The notes: a model not told the origin generated them from the sequence alone. Shown: positions 42,781 to 52,168, counted from the first letter of the stretch. The stretch: 64,000 nt of DNA from Nocardioides oceani (GCF_030412965.1 NZ_JAUHJQ010000001.1:770060-834059); one strand, 5' to 3'. Made by a program: numbers and translations.

Positions 42781-44358
42781 GTGCTGGACCGCCCCCGCGT
42801 CGCCCCGCTGGCCTGGGCCGTCGTCTGCTTCGTGCTCCTCGCCCTCCTCGGCCTGGGGGTCGTGCAGGGCTGGGGCCCGCTCGCCGCCTTCGACGACCGC
42901 GGCGACCCCGCGCGCGACTGGGCCGTCGACGCCGGCTGGCTCGACGGGCCGCTCCGGTGGGTCGAGGCCGCCTTCGCGACCGTCGGCATGACCGTGCTGA
43001 CGGTCGTGGTCGCGGCGGCGATGTTCGTGAAGAAGCACGTCCGCGCGGCGGCGTACGTCGTCGCGGTGATGGCCGCGACGTCGCTGGCCACGACCGGGGT
43101 CAAGCTGTGGGTCGGCCGCGACCGGCCGGAGTGGCAGCTGACCGAGGCGCTGCTCAGCACCAAGTCGTTCCCGTCGGGCCACGCCTCCTCGGTCGCGGCG
43201 TTCGGCGGGGTCCTGGTCGTGCTGGTCGGGATGCTGGTGCGCCGCTCGAGCGCCCGCCGCACCGCGTACGTCGGCATCGGGCTGCTCGTCGCGCTCGTCT
43301 GCCTCGACCGGGTGCTGCTGGGCCGCCACTTCCCCTCCGACGTGGTCGGCGGGGTGCTGCTCGGCCTCGGCATGGTGCTGCTCGGTCTCGCGGTGCTCAA
43401 CCCGCTGCCGCGCAGCATCGCCGTGCGCAGCGAGCCGCTGCCCGAGGTCTTCACCTCGGCCCACCGGCTCGCGGTCATCGTCAACCCGATCAAGGTCGAG
43501 GACCTCGACGCGTTCCGCGCGACGGTGACCTCCCTGGCGGTCGAGGGTGGCTGGTCGGAGCCCACCTGGCACTACACGACCGTCGAGGACCCCGGCGCCG
43601 GCATGGCCGAGCAGGCCTCGGTCGACGGCGCGGACCTGGTCCTGGTCTGCGGTGGCGACGGCACCGTGCGCGAGGTCTGCGCCGAGCTGGCGGGCACCGG
43701 CATCCCGGTCGGGATCATCCCGGCCGGCACCGGCAACCTGCTGGCCCGCAACCTCGGCCTCCCGCTCTACATGCGCTCCGCGATCGACGTCGGCCTCAAC
43801 GGCCAGGACCGCGCGATCGACCTGGTCAAGGTCGACGGCGACGGCGTCGAGCCGGACACCCACTTCATGGTGATGGCCGGCATGGGCTTCGACGCCGCGA
43901 TCATGGAGGGCGTCAACGAGGAGCTGAAGAAGAAGGTCGGCTGGGTGGCGTACGTCGTCGCCGGGATGAAGTCGCTGATGTTCCCCGCGGTCAAGGTCGA
44001 GATCTCCGTCGACGGCGGGGAGTTCACCAAGCACCGCGCCCGGACCGTGGTCGTCGGCAACGTCGGGTTCCTCCAGGCCGGCATGCCGCTGCTCCCCGAC
44101 GCCGCGATCGACGACGGCACCCTCGACGTGGTGATCCTGCACCCGCGGAACTTCCTGGCCTGGATCCCGCTGGCCTGGCGGGTGATGCTCAAGCGGCCGC
44201 ACACCGACGAGCTCGTCGACCGCAAGACCGGCGCCTCGGTCGTCGTGCGGGCCGAGAAGGAGACCCCGCGCCAGCTCGACGGCGACTCGATCGGCCCGGG
44301 CCGTGAGCTGCGGATGGAGTGCATCCACGGCCGGCTGCTGGTGCGGGTGCCCCGCTAG
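42781..44358 (+). CDS. PAP2 phosphatase fused to diacylglycerol/sphingosine-type lipid kinase
   Basis: 525 residues, GTG start. The N-terminal half is a six-helix PAP2 domain with motif 1 KLWVGRDRP, motif 2 SFPSGHASS and motif 3 LLGRHFPSD. The C-terminal half (about 230-525) is a soluble DAGK/LCB5 kinase: GGDGTVREV nucleotide motif, PAGTGNLLARNLGLP, and LQAGMPLLPDAAIDDG. One polypeptide thus can both remove and add phosphate on lipids, perhaps phosphatidic acid turnover or undecaprenyl recycling. Divergent from serS by 79 bases. Confidence 0.92.
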   Translation: MLDRPRVAPLAWAVVCFVLLALLGLGVVQGWGPLAAFDDRGDPARDWAVDAGWLDGPLRWVEAAFATVGMTVLTVVVAAAMFVKKHVRAAAYVVAVMAATSLATTGVKLWVGRDRPEWQLTEALLSTKSFPSGHASSVAAFGGVLVVLVGMLVRRSSARRTAYVGIGLLVALVCLDRVLLGRHFPSDVVGGVLLGLGMVLLGLAVLNPLPRSIAVRSEPLPEVFTSAHRLAVIVNPIKVEDLDAFRATVTSLAVEGGWSEPTWHYTTVEDPGAGMAEQASVDGADLVLVCGGDGTVREVCAELAGTGIPVGIIPAGTGNLLARNLGLPLYMRSAIDVGLNGQDRAIDLVKVDGDGVEPDTHFMVMAGMGFDAAIMEGVNEELKKKVGWVAYVVAGMKSLMFPAVKVEISVDGGEFTKHRARTVVVGNVGFLQAGMPLLPDAAIDDGTLDVVILHPRNFLAWIPLAWRVMLKRPHTDELVDRKTGASVVVRAEKETPRQLDGDSIGPGRELRMECIHGRLLVRVPR

Positions 44359-44394
44359 GACCAGCCCGGCCCCACCGGCCGCACCCGCCTCCGG

Positions 44395-44793
44395 TCAGGG
44401 GCGGGCGGCGCCGATCGCCTCCTCCTCCTCGGGGGAGAGCTGCTGCTCGCAGGTCCAGCCGGCGACCGTCTTGGCGTAGGTGCGCGAGTCGCTGCGGCCG
44501 TGGATCGAGGTCAGCACCACGCCGTTGCCGCCGTCGTCGACCAGCGCCAGCGACCAGGACAGGTGCCCGCCCATGTCGCCGAACGCGTCGTAGCGCACCA
44601 CCGCCAGGTGGCGCAGCGCGTCGCGGGTCTCGGCCCGCAGGGCGGCGACCTCCTGGCGCAGGCCGTGGACGTCCTCGGGCAGCGCGTCCACCGGGGCGGT
44701 GCGTGGACCCGAGGCGGTACGCCGCAACGCGAGCACGGCGAAGGCGACGGCCACGAGGGCGACCAGCAGGGAGAGCACCGCGAGGACGACCAC
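44395..44793 (-). CDS. DUF4446-type membrane-anchored protein
   Basis: 132 residues, GTG start. One N-terminal membrane helix, a short coiled-coil (HGLRQEVAALRAETRDALRH), then the DUF4446 core VVRYDAFGDMGGHLSWSLALVDD and VLTSIHGRSDSRTYAKTV. Ends with an acidic PEEEEAI tail. Widespread in Gram-positives, function unknown. Divergent from pheA with only 23 bases between start codons, so promoters must overlap or lie inside genes. Confidence 0.82.
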   Translation of the reverse strand: MVVLAVLSLLVALVAVAFAVLALRRTASGPRTAPVDALPEDVHGLRQEVAALRAETRDALRHLAVVRYDAFGDMGGHLSWSLALVDDGGNGVVLTSIHGRSDSRTYAKTVAGWTCEQQLSPEEEEAIGAARP

Positions 44794-44816
44794 GGCGCCG
44801 ACCCTAGACTGCGCCC

Positions 44817-45656
44817 GTGCCCGACGCCCGCCGCATCGCCTACCAGGGCGAACCCGGAGCCAACTCGCACATCGTGTGCGCCCAGCACTACCCGGACTGG
44901 GAGGCCGTGCCCTGCGCCTCGTTCGAGGACGTCTTCGCCGCGGTGGAGGCCGGTGACGCCGAGCTGGCGATGATCCCGATCGACAACTCGATCGCCGGGC
45001 GCGTGGCCGACATCCACCACTTCCTGCCGAGCTCGGGCCTGCACATCATCGGCGAGCACTTCCTGCGGATCCGCTTCCACCTCATGGGCGTCCCGGGCTC
45101 CTCGCTGGAGTCGGTCCGGACCGTGCACAGCCACGTGCACGCGCTCGGGCAGTGCCGCAAGGTGATCCGCGAGCACGGCCTGGTGCCGGTGATCTCCGGC
45201 GACACCGCCGGGGCCGCCCGCGAGGTGGCCGAGGCCGCCGACCCCACCCAGGCCGCCATCTCCCCGCCCCTGGCCGCCGAGATCTACGGCCTGACCGTGC
45301 TGGCCGAGGACGTCGAGGACGAGGACCACAACACGACGCGCTTCGTCGTGCTCTCCCCCGAGCTGGTGCGGGCCGAGGCCGGCAGCGGCCCGGTCGTCAC
45401 CAGCTTCATCTTCAACGTGCGCAACCTGCCGGCCGCGCTCTACAAGGCGCTCGGCGGCTTCGCCACCAACGGCGTGAACATGACCAAGCTGGAGAGCTAC
45501 ATGGTCGGCGGGGAGTTCACCGCCACCCAGTTCCTCTGCGAGGTCGACGGGCACCCCGACGACCCGGGCCTCGCCCGCGCCCTCGAGGAGCTGGCCTTTT
45601 TCACCACCGACATCTCGGTGCTCGGGGTCTATCCCGCCGACCCGTTCCGGACCTGA
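44817..45656 (+). CDS. pheA: Prephenate dehydratase
   Basis: 279 residues. Converts prephenate to phenylpyruvate for phenylalanine synthesis. N-terminal AYQGEPGANSHIV and the catalytic region NSIAGRV and NTTRFVVLS, then a C-terminal ACT domain (NLPAALYKALGGFATNGVNMTKLESY) for allosteric control by phenylalanine. The usual ESRP motif is ESYM here. GTG start at 44817. Monofunctional, without a chorismate mutase domain. Confidence 0.94.
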   Translation: MPDARRIAYQGEPGANSHIVCAQHYPDWEAVPCASFEDVFAAVEAGDAELAMIPIDNSIAGRVADIHHFLPSSGLHIIGEHFLRIRFHLMGVPGSSLESVRTVHSHVHALGQCRKVIREHGLVPVISGDTAGAAREVAEAADPTQAAISPPLAAEIYGLTVLAEDVEDEDHNTTRFVVLSPELVRAEAGSGPVVTSFIFNVRNLPAALYKALGGFATNGVNMTKLESYMVGGEFTATQFLCEVDGHPDDPGLARALEELAFFTTDISVLGVYPADPFRT

Positions 45657-45712
45657 GGTCGCCGGCGCCTAGGCTTGCCGGCCGGCTCTCCCCCACCTGA
45701 AAGCAGCACCTC

Positions 45713-46315
45713 ATGGACCTCGCCGTCGCGGCGATCGCCTTCGGCACGATCTTCGTCGTCGAGCTGCCGGACAAGACGTTCCTGGCGACGCTCGTGCTCT
45801 CCACCCGCTACCGCCCCCTGCTGGTCTGGCTCGGCGTCGGCCTCGCGTTCGCGGTGCAGACCACGATCGCCGTGCTGCTCGGGCACGCGGCGTCGTTCCT
45901 CCCCGAGGAGGTCGTGCAGGTCGCAGCGGCGGTGCTGTTCCTGGTGGGCGCGCTCGTGCTGCTCCGGGAGGCACGTGCCCACCAGCGCGAGGCGGCCGCC
46001 GACGAGGGCGAGGAGTTCGCCGAGAAGGCGAAGCCCGCGACCGGCTGGCGGGCGGTGCTGGCGTCCTTCCTGGTCCTGCTGGCGGCCGAGTGGGGCGACC
46101 TGAGCCAGCTGCTGACCATCTCGCTGGTGGCGCGGTACGAGGCGCCGTTCGCGGTCTTCGTCGGCGCCCTCGGCGCCCTGCTGGCGGTCAGCGGGCTCGC
46201 CGTGGTCGTCGGCCGGACGCTGATGCGCTGGGTGCCGATGCACGTGCTCTTCTACGCCGGCGCGGCGGTCTGCCTGGTGCTCGAGGCGTTCCTGGTCTGG
46301 GAGCTCGTGCACTGA
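45713..46315 (+). CDS. GDT1/TMEM165 (UPF0016) family Mn/Ca transporter
   Basis: 200 residues, six membrane helices in two repeats. The two signature motifs are [12 protein letters not shown] and [12 protein letters not shown], which form the cation site. A charged cytosolic loop lies between ([12 protein letters not shown]). Bacterial members such as MneA export manganese. ATG at 45713. With TerC at 11 kb the window has two candidate manganese exporters, but no riboswitch is seen here. Confidence 0.9.
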   Translation: MDLAVAAIAFGTIFVVELPDKTFLATLVLSTRYRPLLVWLGVGLAFAVQTTIAVLLGHAASFLPEEVVQVAAAVLFLVGALVLLREARAHQREAAADEGEEFAEKAKPATGWRAVLASFLVLLAAEWGDLSQLLTISLVARYEAPFAVFVGALGALLAVSGLAVVVGRTLMRWVPMHVLFYAGAAVCLVLEAFLVWELVH

Positions 46316-46334
46316 CCGGCCTACAGTTCCGGCC

Positions 46335-47576
46335 ATGAACGAGCCCGCGAGCACCCCGGTCGTCCAGCACGGGGCCGACAGCGAGGTCGGCCGGCTGCGG
46401 ACGGTCGTGCTCCACCGCCCCGGCCCGGAGCTGAAGCGCCTGACGCCGCGCAACAACGACAAGCTGCTCTTCGACGGGATCCCGTGGGTCGCCCGCGCCC
46501 AGGAGGAGCACGACGCGTTCGCCGAGGCGCTGCGCTCGCGCGAGGTCGAGGTGCTCTACCTCACCGAGCTGCTGACCGAGACCCTCGAGCACGAGTCGGC
46601 GCGCAACCACGCCATCACCTCCGCTCTCTCGGGCCTCCACCTCGGCGACACGATGCGCGCGTACCTCGCCCGGTTCCTGCGCGAGGCGTCGCCCGCCGAG
46701 CTGACCGAGTACCTCACCGCCGGCATCCGCAACGACGAGGTCCGCGGCGGCTTCGGGCTGGTGACCTCGCTGCTGGCCAGCGACGACTTCCTCGTCGACC
46801 CGCTGCCCAACCTGCTGTTCACCCGTGACTCCAGCGTGTGGGTGCGCGACCGGGTCGCGGTCACCTCGCTGTCGATGCCGGCCCGCAAGCGCGAGACCCA
46901 GCTGACCGAGCTCATCTACACCGAGCACCCGCGCTTCCGCGGCACCCGCCGCATCCACGGCTGGCACAGCGAGTACGTCGAGGGCGGCGACGTGCTGCTC
47001 CTGGCACCGGGCGTCATCGCGGTCGGCGTCGGCGAGCGCACCACCCCCGCCGGCGTCGAGCGGCTCGCCCGCCAGGTCTTCCACGCCGACCTCGCGCACA
47101 CGGTCCTGGCCGTCCCGATCGCCCAGGAGCGGGCCACGATGCACCTCGACACGGTCTGCACCATGGTCGACGTCGACAAGATCGTGATGTACCCCAACGT
47201 CGCCGACTCGCTCCAGGCGTACGCCGTCACGCTGGCCGAGCCCGGGCAGGACGCCGGCGAGCTGACCCTGCGGGTGGCCGAGGCGGAGCCGTTCCTCGTG
47301 GCGGCCGCGAAGGCGATGGGCATCGACGCCCTTCACCAGATCGACACCGGCCTGGACCCGGTGACCGCCGAGCGCGAGCAGTGGGACGACGGCAACAACA
47401 CCCTGGCGCTCGCGCCGCGGGTCGCCGTGGCCTACGAACGCAACGTCGAGACCAACGACCGGCTGGAGGCGGCCGGCATCGAGGTGGTCCGGATCGCCGG
47501 CTCGGAGCTCGGCTCCGGCCGCGGCGGGCCGCGCTGCATGAGCTGCCCGGTCACCCGCGACCCGCTGCCGGCCTGA
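46335..47576 (+). CDS. arcA: Arginine deiminase
   Basis: 413 residues. Converts arginine to citrulline and ammonia. Catalytic residues are visible: Asp and Glu regions FTRDSSVWV and [13 protein letters not shown], His in [12 protein letters not shown], and the nucleophile Cys in GPRCMSCPV at the end. ATG at 46335, 19 bases after the GDT1 gene. No ornithine carbamoyltransferase or carbamate kinase is adjacent, so the full ADI pathway is not shown here. Confidence 0.95.
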   Translation: MNEPASTPVVQHGADSEVGRLRTVVLHRPGPELKRLTPRNNDKLLFDGIPWVARAQEEHDAFAEALRSREVEVLYLTELLTETLEHESARNHAITSALSGLHLGDTMRAYLARFLREASPAELTEYLTAGIRNDEVRGGFGLVTSLLASDDFLVDPLPNLLFTRDSSVWVRDRVAVTSLSMPARKRETQLTELIYTEHPRFRGTRRIHGWHSEYVEGGDVLLLAPGVIAVGVGERTTPAGVERLARQVFHADLAHTVLAVPIAQERATMHLDTVCTMVDVDKIVMYPNVADSLQAYAVTLAEPGQDAGELTLRVAEAEPFLVAAAKAMGIDALHQIDTGLDPVTAEREQWDDGNNTLALAPRVAVAYERNVETNDRLEAAGIEVVRIAGSELGSGRGGPRCMSCPVTRDPLPA

Positions 47577-47707
47577 GGAGCAGCGCCGAGTCCCCTCCAG
47601 GACCCGGTGTGGCACCCGTCTCCTTCCCACCTCGGGAGCGGTCTGTCAGGATCGAGCGCGGGGAGGGACCCGCCCGTCGCACCGTTCGCGGTGAGGAAGG
47701 AACGCAC

Positions 47708-48070
47708 ATGAGCGTCTCGTTCTTCGAGAACTTCACTCCGCAGGAGGTCGCCCGGATCAGTGCCGCCGGCACCCGCGTGCACCTGCCCGAGGGGTGGTCG
47801 CCGATCTCGGAGCGGACCCCTGCGGACAAGGCCTACATCCTGCTCGACGGACGCGTGTCGGTCCGCCGGGGCAAGGAGGAGATCGCCCAGCTCGGCCCGG
47901 GCGACATCATGGGCGAGAAGGCGATCGTGGGGCACTCGCTGCGCACCGCCTCGATCGTGGCGCTGACGCCGCTCGACCTCATCCACCTCACGACCGAGGC
48001 GGTCGAGCAGCTGTGCGAGGAGATGCCGTCGTTCCGCGAGGCGCTGAACGCCGTGGTCGAGTCGCGCTGA
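47708..48070 (+). CDS. Single-domain cyclic-nucleotide-binding protein
   Basis: 120 residues, consisting of one cNMP-binding domain: EGWSPISERTPADKAYILLDGRVSVRRG and the phosphate cassette region LGPGDIMGEKAIVGHSLRTAS. The cassette Glu (GEKA) is present and an Arg follows in the expected place (LRTAS). ATG at 47708 with GAGGAAGGA upstream. It has no output domain. The next gene, 9 bases on, is an adenylate cyclase, so the pair looks like a signal maker and its sensor. Confidence 0.85.
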   Translation: MSVSFFENFTPQEVARISAAGTRVHLPEGWSPISERTPADKAYILLDGRVSVRRGKEEIAQLGPGDIMGEKAIVGHSLRTASIVALTPLDLIHLTTEAVEQLCEEMPSFREALNAVVESR

Positions 48071-48079
48071 CCGGGTCCC

Positions 48080-49144
48080 GTGGCTGACGGCGAGGAGCAG
48101 CTCGACCTCACCGGCGCCGTCGAGGCCGTCGAGCGGTTCCTGCTCCAGGAGGAGCCGCGCTTCACGCGCGACGAGGTGCTCGCGCGCTCCGGGGTCGACG
48201 AGGCCGTCGCCGAGGAGCTGTGGCGCTGGCTCGGCTTCCCGCAGGCCGACCACGACGCCGTCGCGTTCACCACGCTGGACGTCGAGTCGCTGCGCCAGGC
48301 GGTCGAGCTGGTCGAGCTCGGCGTGCTCACCGAGGACCGGCAGGCCGCGCTCGTGCGCACCTGGGGCCGCAGCTTCGCCCGCCTCGCGGAGTGGCAGACC
48401 ACGCTGCTCGCCGACGTCGCGCTCGAGGAGGGCGTCGGCGACCCCGTCGCCCGCGTCGCCGAGCTCGCGGAGGAGGTGCTGCCCCGGGTCGAGGCGCTGC
48501 AGTCCTACGTCTGGCGGCGGCACCTCGTCAGCGCGGCGGGCCGGCTGCTCGCCGTGGAGTCCCCCGGGTCGCCGGCCGCCCCGCTGGCCGTCGTCTTCGT
48601 CGACATCGTCGGCTACACCTCGCGCAGCAAGTCCCTCGACGAGGCCGGCCTGGTCGCCTGGCTCGAGGGCTTCGAGGCGGTGTGCACCGACATCGCCGTC
48701 GAGCACGGCGGCCGGGTCATCAAGAACATCGGCGACGAGGTCCTCGTGGTCGCCGACGACCCGGCGGCCGCGGCCGAGATCGCGCTCACGATGGTCGAGA
48801 GCGGCGCCGACGAGGACGACCCGTTCCCGCAGGTGCGCGCCGGGCTCGCGCACGGCGCCGTGGTCAGCCGGCTCGGCGACGTCTTCGGCCCCACCGTCAA
48901 CATCGCGGCGCGGCTGACCTCGCTCGCGCGGCCGAGCACGGTGCTGGTCGACCGCGGCGCCTACGAGGTGCTGTCGGGCCGCGTGCAGGACGACGCCGAG
49001 GAGCCGGCCGAGGACCGCTCCTCCGAGGACGCCCGCGACGAGCCGGCCGAGGGCGACGACACGCCGTACCGCTTCCGGCGGCTGCGGCGCGCCTCGGTCA
49101 AGGGCTACAGCCGGCTGCAGCCGTGGGTGCTGCGCCGCCGCTGA
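48080..49144 (+). CDS. Class III adenylate cyclase with N-terminal regulatory region
   Basis: 354 residues, GTG start. N-terminal about 170 residues hold a pH-sensor-like helical domain of the Rv1264 type (LLQEEPRFTRDEVLARSG, WRWLGFPQ, VRTWGRSFARLAEWQ). The cyclase domain has metal Asp in VVFVDIVGYTSRS and IKNIGDEVLVV, and GPTVNIAARLTS with the transition-state Asn and Arg. A Glu/Asp-rich insert lies before the last strand (VKGYSRLQPWVLRRR). Rv1264 is regulated by acid pH and fatty acid; the same is possible here. Soluble, paired with a cNMP-binding protein. Confidence 0.9.
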   Translation: MADGEEQLDLTGAVEAVERFLLQEEPRFTRDEVLARSGVDEAVAEELWRWLGFPQADHDAVAFTTLDVESLRQAVELVELGVLTEDRQAALVRTWGRSFARLAEWQTTLLADVALEEGVGDPVARVAELAEEVLPRVEALQSYVWRRHLVSAAGRLLAVESPGSPAAPLAVVFVDIVGYTSRSKSLDEAGLVAWLEGFEAVCTDIAVEHGGRVIKNIGDEVLVVADDPAAAAEIALTMVESGADEDDPFPQVRAGLAHGAVVSRLGDVFGPTVNIAARLTSLARPSTVLVDRGAYEVLSGRVQDDAEEPAEDRSSEDARDEPAEGDDTPYRFRRLRRASVKGYSRLQPWVLRRR

Positions 49145-49156
49145 GAGCAGCCGCCG

Positions 49157-50095
49157 TCAGCGGATGGTGACCTGACGCCCCGCGAGACCCGAGCGCGCCG
49201 CGCGCTGCTCGGAGGTGAGGTCGGAGGTGTCGGCCAGTGCCTCGGCGAGGTCCCGGGCGAACCGGTCGGCCGGCTCCTCCAGGGCCTCCGCGCCCGTGCC
49301 GAGCGGCAGGTCCCACACCGGTGCGAGCAGCCCGTGGGCGCGGAACATGCCGACGAAGCGGGAGTCCGGCACCAGCACGTCGCGACCGGCGACGTGGAGC
49401 CGCGCCAGCGCGGTGAGCAGCTCGTCCTCCGGCTCGGGCATCACCCAGCGCAGGTGCTCCTTGGTGCCGACGTTGGTCCAGTACGCCGCCTCCACACCGG
49501 TCAGCCGGGCGGTCGGCGTGGCCGCGCCGTTGGCCTGCTCCAGCGCGGCCTCCATGCCGGTGGTGTCCTCGAGGTCGGCGATCCAGAACTCGAAGCCCTC
49601 GTGCACGGTCACGTCGAGCTTGTCGCCGGTGACCAGGTCCTGCAGGCGCGGACCCTCGGCAGGCGGCTCGACGAGGCCGATGATGCCGGGCTCCTCGGCG
49701 GCCAGCGCCTGCTCCAGGGCGGCCGCCAGGTCCCGCGAGGGGTCACCGAAGGAGTGCTGCACCTGCAGCCCCAGCCAGGTCTGGCCGCTCTCCCGGGCCA
49801 TCGCGGGCGCCGCCATCGGCAGCAGCGAGGCCAGCACGACGGTCCGGTCGGGGTCGTCCTTGAGCGTCAGCGGCGCGGTGGCGGCCGGGACGAGCTCGCG
49901 CATGGCGACGATGTCGCACTCCGAGGGCAGGCCCGCGAAGGGCCGCGCGACGTACGGCGCGGCGGCACCGCCGGGAGCGCCGTGGCACGCCTTGTACCGC
50001 TTGCCCGAGCCGCACGGGCAGGGCTGGCGCGGGCCGACCTCGCCCTCGGCGAGGGGCGCTGCGGGACGGGACTTGGTGCGGGACTTCTTCGCCAT
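49157..50095 (-). CDS. DUF5926 protein with N-terminal SEC-C zinc motif
   Basis: 312 residues. Basic N-terminus, then the SEC-C motif QPCPCGSGKRYKACHG (about 24-39), which binds zinc as in SecA, followed by a long DUF5926 body typical of actinobacteria. No enzymatic motif recognised. ATG at 50095. Convergent with the cyclase gene, 12 bases apart. SEC-C tails often touch ribosomes or the Sec machinery; function here is unknown. Confidence 0.85.
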   Translation of the reverse strand: MAKKSRTKSRPAAPLAEGEVGPRQPCPCGSGKRYKACHGAPGGAAAPYVARPFAGLPSECDIVAMRELVPAATAPLTLKDDPDRTVVLASLLPMAAPAMARESGQTWLGLQVQHSFGDPSRDLAAALEQALAAEEPGIIGLVEPPAEGPRLQDLVTGDKLDVTVHEGFEFWIADLEDTTGMEAALEQANGAATPTARLTGVEAAYWTNVGTKEHLRWVMPEPEDELLTALARLHVAGRDVLVPDSRFVGMFRAHGLLAPVWDLPLGTGAEALEEPADRFARDLAEALADTSDLTSEQRAARSGLAGRQVTIR

Positions 50096-50105
50096 GGCGC
50101 GAAGA

Positions 50106-50912
50106 CTAGGCGCCGAGCTCCCGGACGACGTACGCCGGGCGGTCGGTGATGACCGCCCGGACGCCGAGCTCGAGGCACAGGTCGAGGTGCTCGCGGGTGT
50201 TGACGGTCCACACGTGCATGCCGTGGCCGGCCCGGGTGATCCGCGGACCGAGCCACGGGTGGTCGGCCAGCTCCTCGACGCCGGGACCGACGAGCCAGTC
50301 CTTGCCGATCACCCGGCGCAGGGCCGGCCAGTACTGCGCGCGCTCCATCAGCATCACCACCGGCACCTCCGGGGCGAGCCGCTCGACGCGCTGGAGCGCG
50401 GTGAAGCTGAAGCTCATCACCCGGGCCGGCGTCCCCGCGCGGTCCCAGCCGAAGTCACGCAGCACCTCGACGACCCGCTTCTCGACCAGCCCGCTGTAGC
50501 GGGTCGGGTGCTTGGTCTCGATCGCCACCTCGATGCGGCGGTCGTAGTCGGCGGCGACCTCGCACAGCTTGCGCAGCGTCAGCACGCGGTCGTGCTCCTC
50601 GTCCCGCTCGGGCGCCTCGTCGTCGAGGTCGGCCCAGGGGTTCTTCCACGAGGCGAAGTCGAGCTCCGCGAGGTCGGCCAGCTCCATCGTCGAGACCACG
50701 CCGCGGCGGCTGGCGGTGCGGCGCAGGTTCCGGTCGTGGACGCAGACCAGGTGGCCGTCGGCGGTCAGGCGCACGTCGCACTCGAGCGCGTCCGCGCCGG
50801 CGTCGAGGGCGGCGACGTACGCCCCGAGCGTGTGCTCGGCCTTCTCCTCGCTGGCGCCACGGTGGGCGACGACCTGGGGACGGCTCGCCGTCGTGGCGGA
50901 GTCGGGACGCAC
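50106..50912 (-). CDS. Glycerophosphodiester phosphodiesterase
   Basis: 268 residues. Hydrolyses glycerophosphodiesters to glycerol-3-phosphate and an alcohol. GDPD motifs: VVAHRGASEEKAEHTLGAY, ALECDVRLTADGHLVCVHD (metal and acid-base residues) and the later VAIETKHP and VWTVNTREHL. No signal peptide, so cytosolic. GTG at 50912. Ten bases separate it from the DUF5926 gene downstream. Confidence 0.9.
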   Translation of the reverse strand: MRPDSATTASRPQVVAHRGASEEKAEHTLGAYVAALDAGADALECDVRLTADGHLVCVHDRNLRRTASRRGVVSTMELADLAELDFASWKNPWADLDDEAPERDEEHDRVLTLRKLCEVAADYDRRIEVAIETKHPTRYSGLVEKRVVEVLRDFGWDRAGTPARVMSFSFTALQRVERLAPEVPVVMLMERAQYWPALRRVIGKDWLVGPGVEELADHPWLGPRITRAGHGMHVWTVNTREHLDLCLELGVRAVITDRPAYVVRELGA

Positions 50913-50935
50913 GGCCCCATCGTCCCCCACGCGGC

Positions 50936-52120
50936 TCAGCGGCCGCGCAGGAACCGGCCGAAGTGTGGCACGGTGAACGCCACCGAGCCGCGCTCGCCGG
51001 AGTAGACGAGCCCCTTCTTGATCAGGCCGTCGCGGGCCGGGGACAGCGACTGCGGCTTGCGCTCGAGGTGCCGGGCCACCTCGGCGGTGGCGACCGGGCC
51101 GTCGCCGTCGGCTCCGAGGTCCGCCATGGCGGTCATGTAGTCCCGCTCGGCGGGGGTGGCGCGCTCGTAGCGGGCGCCGAAGAACCCGATCCCGAGCTCC
51201 GCCTCGGCCAGCGGCGCCGCCTCGGCGACGTCCTCGACGGTGATCGGCGAGCCGACGGCGGCGTCCCAGACGACCTTGCCGTAGGCCTGCACGAAGTACG
51301 GGTAGCCGTCGGTCAGCCGGTAGAGCTCGTCGAGCGCGTCCTGCTCGAACTCGACGCCCTCCTCCGCGGCCGGCACGCGCCACGCGCGGTCGGCCATCTC
51401 GCGCGGCAGCCGGTCGACCGAGACGTAGCGGAAGAGCCGCTCGGCGTACGACTTCGACGCCGCCAGCGCGACCGGCAGGTGCGGCAGGCCGGCCCCGACG
51501 ACGACCAGCGGGGCGCCCTGCTGGCTGATCTCGTGGCACGCGCCGCAGAGGGCGGCCAGCTCGCCCGGCTCGATGTCCTGCATCTCGTCGACGAAGAGCC
51601 CGATGCCGACGCCGAGGTCACCGGCCAGCGAGGCGACGTCGGTGAACAGCTCGAGGAGGTCCAGCTCGAGGTCGCCGGAGTCGGCGCGCCCCTTGGTCGC
51701 CGGGACGTCCAGCGGCGGCGTCCACCCGAGCCCCTTGCGGTCGGTCAGCGTGGTGCGCAGGGCGTAGGCCTTGAGCACGCCGGCGACGGCGTCGACGCGG
51801 TCGGGGTCGCGGTGCCGGTGGGCGACCTCGCGGACCGCCGCGTGGACGGCCTGCGCGACCGGCACCCGGAGGCTGCGGTCGGGGCGCGCCTCGATCTTGC
51901 CGGTCCCCCACGCCCGCCGCACGGCTTGGCCGCGCAGCGCGTTGAGCAGCACGGTCTTGCCGACCCCGCGCAGGCCCGAGAGCACCATGCTGCGCTCGGG
52001 GCGACCCGCCGCCACCCGCTCGAGGGTGATCTCGAACTGCTCCAGCTCGCGGTCGCGGCCCGCCAGCTCCGGCGGGCGCTGGCCGGCGCCGGGCGCGTAG
52101 GGGTTGCGGATGGGGTCCAT
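50936..52120 (-). CDS. AAA ATPase with C-terminal winged helix (Orc/Cdc6-like or STAND-like)
   Basis: 394 residues. N-terminal ELAGRDRELEQFE leads into Walker A LSGLRGVGKT, Walker B GIGLFVDEMQD, a sensor region VVGAGLPHLP, and a C-terminal winged helix (VATAEVARHLERKPQSLSPARDGLIKKGL). The layout resembles archaeal-type ATPases and other AAA_16 proteins that regulate transcription or DNA metabolism. ATG at 52120. An 18-base perfect palindrome lies 31 bases upstream, suggesting autoregulation. Function unknown. Confidence 0.8.
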   Translation of the reverse strand: MDPIRNPYAPGAGQRPPELAGRDRELEQFEITLERVAAGRPERSMVLSGLRGVGKTVLLNALRGQAVRRAWGTGKIEARPDRSLRVPVAQAVHAAVREVAHRHRDPDRVDAVAGVLKAYALRTTLTDRKGLGWTPPLDVPATKGRADSGDLELDLLELFTDVASLAGDLGVGIGLFVDEMQDIEPGELAALCGACHEISQQGAPLVVVGAGLPHLPVALAASKSYAERLFRYVSVDRLPREMADRAWRVPAAEEGVEFEQDALDELYRLTDGYPYFVQAYGKVVWDAAVGSPITVEDVAEAAPLAEAELGIGFFGARYERATPAERDYMTAMADLGADGDGPVATAEVARHLERKPQSLSPARDGLIKKGLVYSGERGSVAFTVPHFGRFLRGR

Positions 52121-52150
52121 GCCGCCGACCGTATCGGCGATATCGGCGTC

Positions 52151-52168
52151 TCTAGCGGATCCGCTAGA
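52151..52168. promoter_or_regulatory. 18-base perfect palindrome upstream of the AAA ATPase gene
   Basis: TCTAGCGGATCCGCTAGA is fully self-complementary. Next to it, toward the gene, lies the repeat TATCGGCGA-TATCGGCG (52132-52148). The site is placed to overlap the ATPase promoter. Confidence 0.6.

Noticed and set aside
45657..45712. Manganese riboswitch before the GDT1 gene
   Set aside because: Only 56 bases lie upstream and none of the yybP-ykoY blocks are there.
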